A DNA stretch of 64,000 nucleotides. Source: CAVRTM01 sp963696105. GTDB taxonomy: Bacteria > Actinomycetota > Actinomycetes > Actinomycetales > Dermatophilaceae. Below, in pieces: positions 16,810 through 25,002 of this stretch (within the stretch, counting starts at the first letter, position 1; each line of letters starts with the position of its first letter). The stretch is taken from assembly GCA_963696105.1 (NCBI GenBank), contig CAVOIP010000004.1:434001-498000 (forward strand), written 5' to 3'. The translations under genes were made by a program, and so were the position numbers. The notes beneath the pieces are model-generated. The model had not been told where the DNA came from. It did not search any database and was given only the letters and a program-made list of their open reading frames with translations.

Positions 16810-17571
16810 TCAGCGCGAGTGGCGCTCGAAGCTCGGCGGGTCCGCAGCCGGGTGCCCCGTCAGGTGCTCGATGACAGTGGCGGCGATGTCGCGCAGCTTG
16901 ACGTTGCGGCTCTGCGAGGCGGCGCGCAGGATCTCGAACGCCTCCTGCCGGGTGGTGCGGTTCTGGCCCATGATGACGCCCAGGGCCTGGTCGATGGTGC
17001 TGCGGGAGACCATCGCGGCTTCGAGGTGCTCGGCCATCTCGGCCTGTTGGGCGAGGAGCAGCGACAGGCGCAGGGCCCGCGCGATCTCTTCCACGACGAC
17101 GCGCGCCCTCTGCATCTCCGCCTCCCCGAACGCGTCCAGCTCGCGCCCGTAGAGGTCGAGCGAGATCTGCGCGCCGTCACCGGTCTCGCCCGGCACGGCG
17201 GCCGCGGAGAGGAAGCCCAGCTCGAGCGAGGCCGTCCGCCACTCCGGCCAGCGCTCGTCAGCGCGGAGGTCGGGAACGATGCTCTCCACGCCTTTGCGCG
17301 CCGCCTCGACGCACGGTCCGGAGTTGAACTCGTACTCCACGTCGTCGGCCTCAGCCGCCCGCTCGTCGCTGCTCGCGACCGTGACCAGGGTCTCCTCGCG
17401 CAGCATCGTCAGGGTGCAGGCGATGTTGGGCGCGACGTGCTCCGCCGCGCCGTCGACCACGGTCTGCAGGAAGTCCTGGACCGACCTCGTGGTCAGCAGG
17501 CTGGTCTGAAGACTGGTCACCGCGGCGTGACGCAGACGCAGCTCCTCGGTCGTCGGGTCGTCGTGCGTCAT
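16810..17571 (-). CDS. GAF-ANTAR domain RNA-binding antiterminator
   Basis: A 253-residue protein. An N-terminal GAF-like sensor (about 30-170) has the core motif YEFNSGPCVEAARKGVESIV. A C-terminal ANTAR domain (about 185-240) starts STIDQALGVIMGQ and ends with KLRDIAATVIEHL; ANTAR domains bind paired hairpins in nascent RNA and prevent termination. The start at 17571 is chosen because upstream sequence is not protein-like. No target hairpin pair is obvious close by. It faces ctaD convergently. Confidence 0.88.
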   Translation of the reverse strand: MTHDDPTTEELRLRHAAVTSLQTSLLTTRSVQDFLQTVVDGAAEHVAPNIACTLTMLREETLVTVASSDERAAEADDVEYEFNSGPCVEAARKGVESIVPDLRADERWPEWRTASLELGFLSAAAVPGETGDGAQISLDLYGRELDAFGEAEMQRARVVVEEIARALRLSLLLAQQAEMAEHLEAAMVSRSTIDQALGVIMGQNRTTRQEAFEILRAASQSRNVKLRDIAATVIEHLTGHPAADPPSFERHSR

Positions 17572-17763
17572 GCGTGCCTCCTGCGCGCTAGCGGACCGTG
17601 GCGCGGACCCCACTGCCTGAGGTCCGGCCGTCATCTGTCCGGGGGCCCGTACCCACGGGCGCCTGCGCCAAGCGGGCAGGAGCACGGTGGACGTCGTCTC
17701 CTGCTCCGGGGTCCGGAGGCGGTGGGCAGGCCCAGCGCGGCGCCGAAGAGGGGCGGCCGCACG

Positions 17764-18096
17764 CTATGCGTGGGTGGTGCTGCCGGACGCCGTCAGCAGC
17801 ACCACGCCGCCGACGATCAGGACGAGGCCGACCACGCCCATGGCGTTGAGGCGCTCGTCGAAGATGAGCACGCCCAAGCCCGCGACGGCCGCGGTGCCGA
17901 CCGCCGACCAGATGGCGTAGGACACCCCGACGTTGATCGTCCGCAGCGCCGGCACCATCAGGGCGAAGGACGCGACATAGCTGACCGTGACGATGAGTGC
18001 CGGCGCCCAGCGGAAGCCGTCGGCGAGCTCTCGCAGCTGCAGGGTGCCGACCACCTCGGTGGCGATGGCCAGGGCCAGGAACAGCCAGGAGACCAT
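17764..18096 (-). CDS. Small multidrug resistance (SMR) family transporter
   Basis: A 110-residue, four-helix membrane protein, the usual SMR length. The essential Glu is at position 14 (FLALAIATEVVGTLQL), and the third helix has GVSYAIWSAVGTAAVAGLGV as in EmrE/SugE. Such proteins exchange protons for quaternary cations or guanidinium. No guanidine riboswitch is seen upstream and no second SMR subunit is adjacent, so it probably works as a homodimer. The start at 18096 places Glu14 correctly; the longer upstream frame is not coding-like. Confidence 0.9.
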   Translation of the reverse strand: MVSWLFLALAIATEVVGTLQLRELADGFRWAPALIVTVSYVASFALMVPALRTINVGVSYAIWSAVGTAAVAGLGVLIFDERLNAMGVVGLVLIVGGVVLLTASGSTTHA

Positions 18097-18271
18097 CACC
18101 GCCGTCCCGGGGGCACGTCGGCCGCATGTCGGGTTCGAGGCGTTGCCGCTGCTGCGCCGGGTGCCGGGGTCGTCATCTCCGCAGTCTGTGCCGCCACGCT
18201 GGCACCGTCCAGACTCCGGTGCGACGCGCCGCCGGAGACGGCGCGCCGTACCGGACTTCTCCGGTGACGGC

Positions 18272-18754
18272 TCAGCGCACGCGGCCGTACCAGGCCCTGG
18301 TCCAGATGCGGGCACGCCGCACGTGGTCGCCGGCCCTGGGTGCGTGCCACAGCTCGCCCGCGCCCGCGTAGATGCCCACGTGGTGGACGAAGCCGGACCG
18401 GGTCTTGAAGAAGACCAGGTCGCCGGGCCGACGGGCGGATGCACGGATGTGCCGAGTGGCGGCGTACTGCTGGGCAGCGGTGCGGGGCAGTCGTATTCCC
18501 AGCCGGCCGTAGACCCACATGGTCAGCCCTGAGCAGTCGAAGCGATACGGGCCGGCAGCGCCCCACTGGTACGGCGCGCCCCGCTGGGCGGCGGCGATGT
18601 GCACGGCTCTCCGGCCGACGCTGGCCGAGACGGTCGTGTGGGCCGGCTCTGCGGCGGCTGAGGTGACGCCGGTCAGGCCGACGGCCACCATCGCGACGAT
18701 GGCGAGGCGGCTGAGAAGGAAGGGCAAGCGGGCAGCGCGAAGCAACGCGTTCAT
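18272..18754 (-). CDS. NlpC/P60-family cell-wall hydrolase
   Basis: A 160-residue exported peptidoglycan hydrolase. A Sec signal (MNALLRAARLPFLLSRLAIV) precedes an Ala-rich cleavage region near 36. The NlpC/P60 domain has the catalytic Cys74 in FDCSGLTMW, His125 in VHHVGIYAG and a third polar residue at His137 (LWHAPR). It likely cuts D-glutamyl-meso-diaminopimelate bonds. I start at 18754 with GGAG six bases upstream. An in-frame ATG at 18784 is rejected, because it lies inside the conserved 3' core of the c-di-AMP riboswitch that precedes this gene. Confidence 0.9.
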   Translation of the reverse strand: MNALLRAARLPFLLSRLAIVAMVAVGLTGVTSAAAEPAHTTVSASVGRRAVHIAAAQRGAPYQWGAAGPYRFDCSGLTMWVYGRLGIRLPRTAAQQYAATRHIRASARRPGDLVFFKTRSGFVHHVGIYAGAGELWHAPRAGDHVRRARIWTRAWYGRVR

Positions 18755-18770
18755 GGGGGACTCCAGGGAC

Positions 18771-18926
18771 CGCTTGCGAGGCATGACCTGTCGGGTTCGG
18801 GAACCTGTCTCCCCGGCGCGCGCGACATCGCGCCCTGAGGGCGTCGAGGTCGACCGCGCGCTTCACCCCGAGTGGGCGGCTACCGCCGTCCCACGCTGCT
18901 CGGGTGCACCGCTCCTGCCACGAACG
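18771..18926 (-). promoter_or_regulatory. c-di-AMP riboswitch (ydaO-yuaA type)
   Basis: On the minus strand the leader contains the ydaO signature blocks in order: GGGGUGAA (18862-18869), CCCGAACCCGACAG (from 18801 downward), then GCCUCGCAAGCG ending at 18771. A possible P1 partner lies at 18920-18926. In actinobacteria this class commonly sits before NlpC/P60 and Rpf cell-wall hydrolase genes and usually turns them off when c-di-AMP is high (family knowledge). The boundaries are approximate. Confidence 0.8.
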
Positions 18927-19018
18927 TGCTCGTTCTCGAGATGGGCTGGCACGGTGGCAGGACTCAGCGTCGTGGCAACAGCCCCCCGCGCTGTGCGGTG
19001 GGGCCGAGCAACAGGGTA

Positions 19019-19051
19019 TTGGGACAAACCGCGCAAAAGGGTCTTAGGACC
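19019..19051. promoter_or_regulatory. Possible DosR-like or dyad operator
   Basis: TTGGGACAAA at 19019-19028 is followed by GGTCTTAGGACC at 19040-19051, a GGTC/GACC dyad in a local A/T-richer patch about 210 bp before the cupin. The first element resembles half of the mycobacterial DosR box. The assignment is weak. Confidence 0.25.
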
Positions 19052-19258
19052 AAAACTGCTGTCACGCGGCCGTTTTCGGCGTCGTCGGTGCCAACCGGCC
19101 CTGGCAGGCACGCGCTTCTGTCGACCACGATCCGCGACGCTCCTGCTCCCCACGGAACCGTCTCCGTCGTGAGCGCTGCTTCCTGGGACGAAGTGCTGCG
19201 CGACCTCGTGGACGCTGATCTACTGAAGGTTCCGGGACCTAGGGAAGACGAGGCAGGT

Positions 19259-19603
19259 ATGGAGAAGTCCTCGCTGACGGCATTGGCACGCCAGCAGCTG
19301 GCTCTTGCCAGGAGCGCCTCGAGCGGCCGCAGCTCGCGCACCGTCTACGGCGGCCACGAGCACGTGCTCCGCCAGACGCTGATCGCCCTCGCGGCCGGTC
19401 AGGCGCTCGAGGAGCACGAGAGCCCCGGCGAGGCGACCGTTCACGTCCTGCACGGCCGCGTGCGCCTCGCGGCCGGCACGACGAGGTGGGAGGGGTCGCC
19501 CGGTGACCTCCTGATCGTTCCGGACGTCCGGCATGCCTTGGAGGCGCTGGAGGACTCAGCCGTCCTGCTCACGGTCGCGATGTCGCGCGAAGGCCCGGCC
19601 TGA
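19259..19603 (+). CDS. Small cupin-domain protein
   Basis: A 114-residue single cupin. The barrel runs from VLRQTLIALAAGQ through LEEHESPGEATVHVLHGRVRL to GDLLIVPDVRHALEALEDSA. Metal-ligand positions are His and Glu in the first motif (EHESPGE) and His in the second (RHAL). The family is found beside stress and sensory genes in actinobacteria; its ligand is unknown. A GTG at 19169 would add 30 residues, but the family usually begins near MEKSSLTALARQQL, so I prefer 19259. It lies upstream of the ODP-fold gene in the same direction. Confidence 0.75.
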   Translation: MEKSSLTALARQQLALARSASSGRSSRTVYGGHEHVLRQTLIALAAGQALEEHESPGEATVHVLHGRVRLAAGTTRWEGSPGDLLIVPDVRHALEALEDSAVLLTVAMSREGPA

Positions 19604-19790
19604 CGCAGGACACGGTCGACCCTGCGGACACCGGCGGAATCCAGGAGCGGAACGGCCGGCCTGGGCCCATGCACGGTAAGTCCTGCAGCGGTGATGAGGG
19701 TTGTCCGGCCGGGAGGGTGTCGGGCACGCTGCGGGGAGGGTCACGTCAGCCGGTCTGAGGGTGACGGCCTGCTTCGGAGGGAGCGTGGTC

Positions 19791-20537
19791 ATGGAAACGC
19801 AGGTCGTCGAGATCGCGCCGGAGATCTACCGCCTTTCGACGTACGTCCCCGACGCACACCTGGTGTTCAACCAGTTCCTGGTCCTGGACGAGGAGCCAGT
19901 GCTGTTCCACACCGGCCTGCGCGCCCTGTTCCCGCTGGTGTCCGCGGCGGTCGCCCGGGTGATGCCGGTCGAGGACCTGCGCTGGATCACCTTCGGTCAC
20001 GTCGAGGCCGACGAGTGCGGGGCGATGAACCTGTGGCTGAGCGCCGCCCCCGGATCGCAGGTGGCCCACGGAGCGACGGGCTGCATGGTGTCGGTGAACG
20101 ATCTCGCTGACCGGCTGCCGCGTGCCTTGGCCGATGGTGAGGTTCTGGAGCTGGGGGAGAAGCACCTGCGCCGGATCGAGACACCGCACGTGCCGCACGG
20201 CTGGGATGCCGGGGTGTTCTTCGAGGAGACGACCTCCACGCTGCTGTGCGGGGACCTCTTCACCGCCACCGGGGACAGCCCGGCGTTGACCGATCACGAG
20301 ATCACCGGTCCGGCGCTCGCCGCCGAGGACATGTTCCACGCCACCTGTCTCACCGCGTCGACGGCGCCGACGATTCACGGGCTCGCCGAGCTGCACCCGC
20401 GCACGCTGGGGCTCATGCATGGGCCGACCTACGTGGGGGACTGTGAGGCGTCCCTCCATGACCTGGGCTCCGCCTATGAAGAGCGCTTCGCGGCCGAGGG
20501 GGCCAGCCTGCACGGTCCGGTGCTGCCACACGCGTGA
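19791..20537 (+). CDS. Metallo-beta-lactamase-fold ODP (flavodiiron-like) protein
   Basis: A 248-residue protein with the oxygen-binding diiron (ODP) form of the metallo-beta-lactamase fold. Motifs are HVEADECG (His70, Glu72, Asp74), HVPHGWD near 133, Asp155 in LLCGDLF and His210 in LMHGPTY. The Glu in the first motif is diagnostic of flavodiiron-like proteins rather than hydrolases. No flavodoxin domain is attached and no rubredoxin is adjacent, so it may act as an oxygen or NO sensor or need an external donor. The ATG at 19791 follows GGAGGGAG. Confidence 0.85.
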   Translation: METQVVEIAPEIYRLSTYVPDAHLVFNQFLVLDEEPVLFHTGLRALFPLVSAAVARVMPVEDLRWITFGHVEADECGAMNLWLSAAPGSQVAHGATGCMVSVNDLADRLPRALADGEVLELGEKHLRRIETPHVPHGWDAGVFFEETTSTLLCGDLFTATGDSPALTDHEITGPALAAEDMFHATCLTASTAPTIHGLAELHPRTLGLMHGPTYVGDCEASLHDLGSAYEERFAAEGASLHGPVLPHA

Positions 20538-20616
20538 TGCGGTCGGGGCGGCCGCAGATGGCGCAGTGCATCCGGCGTGTCGGCCACCCGTTGACCCGTC
20601 GGAATATCCTCGATGC

Positions 20617-21096
20617 ATGAGCTCCTCCGCGCACGAGGCGACCCCGGACTGGCGGACGCAGGGCGTGCGTGTCATCCCCGGTGACGCGCTGGACACGAAC
20701 ACCGCTCAGACGCCGGGCATGAACCGGGCTGCTGCGGTAACTCACGACAGGGTGGGCTCGGAGAAGCTGTGGGCTGGGACCGTCACCATCCCTCCTGGCG
20801 CGCAGACTGGCGCCCACCATCACGGCGAGCTGGAGAGCGTGATCTACGTGGTCCGCGGCCACGCGCGGATGCGGTGGGGCTCTGACCTCGAGTTCACCGC
20901 GGAGACCGGCCCTGGGGGGTTCATCTTCGTGCCTCCGTTCGTGCCGCACCAGGAGCTCAACGCCCGGGACGACGAGCCGCTGGTGTGCGTCGTCGTGCGG
21001 AGTGGTCAGGAGTCGATCGTGGTCAACCTGGAGATCGATGCGGCAGTCGAGCCTGAACGCGTCCCCTGGTTTGATCCGTCACACCCCACCCCCTGA
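20617..21096 (+). CDS. Cupin-domain protein
   Basis: A 159-residue single-domain cupin. Motif 1 is GAHHHGELESVIYVVRGHARM, giving a His cluster and Glu for metal. Motif 2 is FIFVPPFVPHQELN. The N-terminal part (VRVIPGDALDTNTAQTPGM) resembles uncharacterised cupins found near oxidoreductases. Substrate is unknown. It ends 22 bp before an IS256-type transposase remnant, which may have removed a downstream partner. Confidence 0.8.
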   Translation: MSSSAHEATPDWRTQGVRVIPGDALDTNTAQTPGMNRAAAVTHDRVGSEKLWAGTVTIPPGAQTGAHHHGELESVIYVVRGHARMRWGSDLEFTAETGPGGFIFVPPFVPHQELNARDDEPLVCVVVRSGQESIVVNLEIDAAVEPERVPWFDPSHPTP

Positions 21097-21118
21097 GCCA
21101 CCGCGTCCGTCGCTGGGG

Positions 21119-21776
21119 TGGTCGTATGGAATCACTGCCACCGGCGCCCGGGAGGTCCTCGGCCTGGACGTCGGCGACAGCGGACGAGGTGTTCTGGCGC
21201 GGCTTCCTGGCCACCCTGAAGAAGCGCGGCCTGGGCGGGGTGCGGCCGGTCATCTCCGACCAGCACGCCGGCCTGGTCGCCGCCCTCAAGCGGTCCTTCC
21301 AGGGAGCCGGCACCAACGCTGCCGGGTCCACTTCGCCCGCAACCTGCTGGCCCCGGTCCCCAAGACCCACGCCGACATGGTCGCCGCGGTCTTCCGGACG
21401 ATCTCGCCCAGCCCGACGCGACCACCGTGGCCAGCACCTGGGACGCCGTCCGGGACCAGCTGACCGACCGCTTTCCCAAGATCGGCCCGCTGATGGACGA
21501 CGCCAAGACCGAGGTGCTGGCCTTCACCGGTTTCCCCAAGGCGCACTGGTCGAAGGTCTGGTCGACCAACCCTCTCGAGCGACTGAACAAGGAGATCAAG
21601 CGCCGGTCCCGGGTCGTGGGCGTCTTCCCCAACGAGGCCGCCGTGGTCCGCCTCGTCGGAGCCGTCCTGGCCGACCTGCACGACGAATGGCAGGGCGGCG
21701 ACCGCCGCCACCTGTCCGAAGGATCTATGGCGGCCCTGTACCCCGAGCGCGACAATGGACCCCTCACCGCAAATGG
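21119..21776 (+). pseudogene. IS256-family (mutator) transposase remnant
   Basis: Homology is split over at least three frames. It starts at YGITATGAREVLGLDVGDS (first catalytic Asp), moves to a second frame for FLATLKKRGLGGVRPVISDQ (second Asp) and back for CRVHFARNLLAPVPK. A third frame runs from WDAVRDQLTDRFPK to STNPLERLNKEIKRR (catalytic Glu), ending at LSEGSMAALYPERDN. The N-terminal DNA-binding half of a roughly 400-residue transposase is missing. The copy cannot be active. No terminal inverted repeats were recognised, so the element's ends are undefined. Confidence 0.85.
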
Positions 21777-21889
21777 CTCAGCGCCTCGCCGCCTATCGGG
21801 TGCGCCCGGCGAAGATCGCTCCAGCGCCAGCGTGGGTCGCTCCCCATGGCCACGGCGCCTCCTCCTGAAAGTCCCCTGCGCACGGCGAA

Positions 21890-21920
21890 ACCCCGGCGTG
21901 CAGGCGGCCTGCGCCGGGGT
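21890..21920. terminator. Strong GC hairpin
   Basis: ACCCCGGCG (21890-21898) pairs with CGCCGGGGT (21912-21920), with further pairing in the loop. There is no U-tract, as is common in actinobacteria. It may be a terminator downstream of the transposase remnant. Confidence 0.5.
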
Positions 21921-22506
21921 CTCTGTCGGTCCGTGCGGACCCGAACTCAGGTCACGAGCGTTGAGGGTCTTGGCTGTCAAAGGGGCCGATGGCTCACACC
22001 CTACGCGGGCCCAGCGTTTGGAGCCATAGTCCGAACGGCACGACACGTCGCGCATGGCAGTCCGGGCCGCCCTCCTCCGGGGCTGTATGCGCTGTGGGGC
22101 TCCCACAGGGATCTCCCAGGACTGTCTCAGGTGACTCACGCGCCACCGGGTCCTCAACGGCTGTGTGACTACAGGAGAGGATGAGGCGCCAGGCGCAGGC
22201 ACTGGGCGCCTCCTGGAAGCGCTCCGGGACGAGGCCGACTGCGCCGCCCTTGACGTGATTGCGTGCCTGACGAACCTTCAAAATCCGAAGGGACGGGTCG
22301 ACGCCATGGGTGCCGCCTGCGTCCGGCGGTACCTCGAACTGCTGGAGGAGTTGGCAAGCCGCCGGGGACGACGGCTTCCTTCCTGTCCGGGGACGAGCTC
22401 GTGCTGCCTGCGCCGGTGCGCGCCTACCCTTTGACGGTCGCGCTCGGTTCACGGCCCTTGCAACAGGCGCCAGCGCACGGGGAACGCGGGCGCAACGCAT
22501 GCCTGC
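21921..22506. other. Gene-poor stretch with one doubtful small ORF
   Basis: No recognisable gene. A plus-strand frame at 22165-22434 (89 residues, GTG start) includes helix-like sequence such as VIACLTNLQNPKGRVDAMGA, but there is no ribosome-binding site and its C-terminus becomes Cys/Arg-rich and non-protein-like. I leave it unassigned. Confidence 0.4.
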
Positions 22507-22662
22507 TCAGTACCAGTGCTTCCTGCCGCCGATCGCGCGGCCGGTGGCGCCAAGGATGGCTAGGACGGCCCCGACAATCAACAGGATCACGCCTATCGTC
22601 CACAGGATCTGGATGTGTAGGAGAAACCCGAGAACCAGGAGGATGAGGCCGAGGATGATCAC
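22507..22662 (-). CDS. DUF6131-type small membrane protein
   Basis: A 51-residue protein starting at a GTG with GAAGGAG upstream. Two hydrophobic helices (MIILGLILLVLGFLLHIQIL and IGVILLIVGAVLAILGATGR) are joined by a short turn, and the C-terminus is basic and aromatic (GGRKHWY). The pattern matches the small actinobacterial membrane family DUF6131. Function is unknown. It lies 202 bp downstream of the zinc-finger/Asp23 gene on the same strand and may be a late member of that envelope-stress unit. Confidence 0.8.
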   Translation of the reverse strand: MIILGLILLVLGFLLHIQILWTIGVILLIVGAVLAILGATGRAIGGRKHWY

Positions 22663-22864
22663 GTCCACTCCTTCGCCGACGGACCGGGGACCCCCTACTG
22701 GGACCCCCTACTCTACTCGCGCCCATCGTGTCGAGGCCCAGCTTCGGGCCCTCTTGGGATCCTGCTGCAAGCGACCCTCGACAGTCCAACCGGTCCCGAT
22801 GTGCGCCAACAAGGCGCCGGAACCCGTCGTCGCCCTGCCGTCGCCGACGATGCACCGGCTTGGG

Positions 22865-23464
22865 TCAGGGACGGACGAGACGGACATCCGTGACATTGAC
22901 ATTCACTGCTGCGGCGGTCAGTCCGGTGTGGGCGGCGATGTGTCTGGTGATCTGGGTCCGCACCTGGGCGGCGACGTCGGGAATGCGGGCGCCGTGGTCG
23001 ACCACGATCTGGACGTCGATGACGACGTGGGTGCCGGCCACGGCGACGTCGGTGGTCGTGTCTGCGTGCTGGCCGGCTAGGTGCCCGGCGCCGAGGGCAA
23101 GGCTGACGTGTGGCACGGACCCGGCGGCCAGACGCGCGACGGCGGCTACGACCCGGGCGGCGATGCGGGTCTCTCCTGCGCCGGAGTCACTGGGTATGAC
23201 GACGTGCCACATGTTGCGCGGAAGCCGGCGGAGGCGGAGCATCACCGCTTCGAGCAGGTGCGCCGGGGCTCGGACGTTCTCGGCGGCAAGGTCGTGCACG
23301 GGCTGCCAGAGCGCGGTGAGTTCGGCGAGGGTGGCCTGGCAGTGGGGGCAGGTGCGCTGGTGGTCCGGGTCGCGGGGGGCGGCGTGGCCAGCGACCTGGT
23401 CCAGCAGCTCGTCGACGCGCACCCCACACGGCCGGCGGTCCCCGGTGTCCCCTTGTGTTGGCAC
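22865..23464 (-). CDS. Putative anti-sigma factor: zinc-finger (zf-HC2-like) fused to Asp23/Gls24 domain
   Basis: A 199-residue, GTG-initiated protein. Near residues 27-42 is a His-x(7)-His-x(3)-Cys-x(2)-Cys pattern (HQRTCPHC), like the zinc anti-sigma domain. Residues about 98-199 look like an Asp23/Gls24 domain (ETRIAARVVAAVARLAAGSV, then VVIDVQIVVDHGARIPDVAAQVR, ending VNVNVTDVRLV). It follows the ECF sigma gene by 5 bp, the standard anti-sigma position. There is no transmembrane helix. The sigma factor may therefore be held by a protein that also takes part in the Asp23 envelope complex encoded divergently (inference). Confidence 0.75.
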   Translation of the reverse strand: MPTQGDTGDRRPCGVRVDELLDQVAGHAAPRDPDHQRTCPHCQATLAELTALWQPVHDLAAENVRAPAHLLEAVMLRLRRLPRNMWHVVIPSDSGAGETRIAARVVAAVARLAAGSVPHVSLALGAGHLAGQHADTTTDVAVAGTHVVIDVQIVVDHGARIPDVAAQVRTQITRHIAAHTGLTAAAVNVNVTDVRLVRP

Positions 23465-23469
23465 GGGCG

Positions 23470-24024
23470 TTACCTCCAGTCCTGCATTCGCGCCAGGAGC
23501 GCCTTGCGAGCCCGGTGCACCCGGACCTTCGCCGCCGATTCGGTGATTCCCAGGATGCGTCCGCTTTCGGCGTGCGTGTACCCGGCAAACGTGTTCAGCA
23601 CCAGCGCGGCGCGCTGATCGAAGGGTAGGTCCAGCACCGCGGCTTGCGCGGCCTGCCAGCGCTGGCTGGCGATGACCACGGTATCGGCCGGCGGTACGGT
23701 CGTTGTGCCGTCATCCCAAAGCGGTTCAGCCGGTCGAGCACCCCGGCGCAGGTTGTGACAGCGGTTGATCACGATGCGGGTGGTCCAGGTGGAGAACCGT
23801 GCGTCCCCGCGAAAGAGTGGCAGCCCTTGCCACGCCTGCAGGAACGCCTCCTGCACCACGTCCTGGGCATCCTGGGGTTGGCCGGTCAGCCGTAGTGCGA
23901 TGGCGTACAGGCGGTGCTGGTGGGTGCGGACCAACGCGGCGAACGCCTCCTCATCCCCGGTTCGGGCAAGGTCCACCCAGCCGGCCTGGACCGCGACGTC
24001 GTCGTCACCGTCCAGGTCGCTCAC
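23470..24024 (-). CDS. ECF-family RNA polymerase sigma factor
   Basis: A 184-residue sigma factor. Region 2 spans about 20-90 (FAALVRTHQHRLYAIALRL, DVVQEAFLQAWQGL, FSTWTTRIVINRCHN). Region 4 spans about 125-180 (LDLPFDQRAALVLNTFAGYT, ILGITESAAKVRVHRARKAL). It starts at a GTG with no clear Shine-Dalgarno sequence. It is paired with the zinc-finger/Asp23 protein and is divergent from the Asp23/AmaP operon, which is its most likely regulon along with its own promoter. Confidence 0.93.
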   Translation of the reverse strand: MSDLDGDDDVAVQAGWVDLARTGDEEAFAALVRTHQHRLYAIALRLTGQPQDAQDVVQEAFLQAWQGLPLFRGDARFSTWTTRIVINRCHNLRRGARPAEPLWDDGTTTVPPADTVVIASQRWQAAQAAVLDLPFDQRAALVLNTFAGYTHAESGRILGITESAAKVRVHRARKALLARMQDWR

Positions 24025-24196
24025 GGGCCGCGCCGCGGCCAGCGTCGGGGCCGGGTGTACAAGATCGGCCGCATCTGTGGTGTAACCCTTCGCCGCGAAG
24101 CGTGTCCAAGTGGTGTGAGTCGCTCACGCCGTCGACTCCGCTCATCATCGGGCCAAACGCCCTCGGCCCGCCATCCAGCACGAAGGAGTCGCTCTC

Positions 24197-24670
24197 ATGA
24201 GCAGCCAGCCCAGCGCCACCACCCAGTCCGGCTCTCCGTCCTCCTCCCCGGTGCAGCAGGCCGCCCCGTCGGCGCTGCAGAGCAGCGAGGGTCGCACCAC
24301 GATCGCTGACGGCGTGGTCCAGAAGATCGCCAGCCTGGCCGCGCGCGAGGTCTCGGGCGTGTATGCCCTCGGCGGCGGCGCCGCCCGCACGCTCGGTGCG
24401 CTGCGCGAGCGGATCCCCGGTTCATCCCAGGCCACCGGCCAAGGCGTCTCGGTCGAGGTCGGCGAGCGCCAGGCCGCGATCGACCTCGACCTTGTGACCG
24501 AGTACGGCGTGTCGATCGCTGAACTTGCGCGGGCGGTCCGGCGCAACGTCGCCAGCTCGGTGGAGGGCATGACGGGGCTGGAGGTCACCGAGGTCAACAT
24601 CTCCGTCAACGACATCCACCTCCCCACCGACGAGGACCAGAGGCCAACGGAGCCGGCACGGGTCCAATGA
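24197..24670 (+). CDS. Asp23/Gls24-family envelope stress protein
   Basis: A 157-residue protein. After a Ser/Gln-rich disordered N-terminus (about 1-33) comes the Asp23/Gls24 domain: TTIADGVVQKIASLAAREVS, then SVEVGERQAAIDLDLVTEYG, then LEVTEVNISVNDIHL. The family forms a membrane-proximal network anchored by AmaP. A good GAAGGAG site precedes the ATG. It leads an operon running to 27072. AACCC near 24083 with CGTGTC about 17 bp later could be an ECF-type promoter, but this is uncertain. Confidence 0.9.
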   Translation: MSSQPSATTQSGSPSSSPVQQAAPSALQSSEGRTTIADGVVQKIASLAAREVSGVYALGGGAARTLGALRERIPGSSQATGQGVSVEVGERQAAIDLDLVTEYGVSIAELARAVRRNVASSVEGMTGLEVTEVNISVNDIHLPTDEDQRPTEPARVQ

Positions 24671-25002
24671 GCCAGGCGCTCCAGGCGGCAGCCGCCACGG
24701 AGGTCGACCTCCTCGCCGGTGCGGTGCTGGCCTGCCCGGCGGTCGTGTCGCTGCATCCCGGTGGACCGAACTACGTGGCGACCTACCTACCGGGGCGCCG
24801 GATCGCCGGTGTCCGCGCCGACGACACGGTCGTTGCGGTGGCTGTCGTCGCCGCAACCGCTGTCCCGGTCCATGTGGTGGCCGCACAGATTCGCTCGGCC
24901 GTCGCCGCGCTTGCGGGGGGTCGCGCCGTCGATGTGCACATTGCCGATGTTGCGCCGCCCGGCCAACGCGGTTGCGCGCCGGTGCCCTTGGAGCCGGCGT
25001 GA
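24667..25002 (+). CDS. Asp23-like small protein of the envelope-stress operon
   Basis: A 111-residue protein that begins in the ATGA overlap with the preceding Asp23 gene. It has alternating beta and alpha segments (RIAGVRADDTVVAVAVVAAT, then VPVHVVAAQIRSAVAALAGG, then VDVHIADV). This resembles the second half of the Asp23/Gls24 domain, so it is probably a diverged paralog. Function is inferred only from the operon. Confidence 0.7.
   Translation: MSQALQAAAATEVDLLAGAVLACPAVVSLHPGGPNYVATYLPGRRIAGVRADDTVVAVAVVAATAVPVHVVAAQIRSAVAALAGGRAVDVHIADVAPPGQRGCAPVPLEPA

Noticed and set aside
15760..18267. 835-residue plus-strand open frame
   Set aside because: Runs out of frame through ctaD and antisense to the ANTAR and SMR genes; no protein-like segments.
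18754..18784. ATG at 18784 as the NlpC/P60 start
   Set aside because: It falls inside the conserved riboswitch core. The ATG at 18754 has a Shine-Dalgarno site and a better signal peptide.
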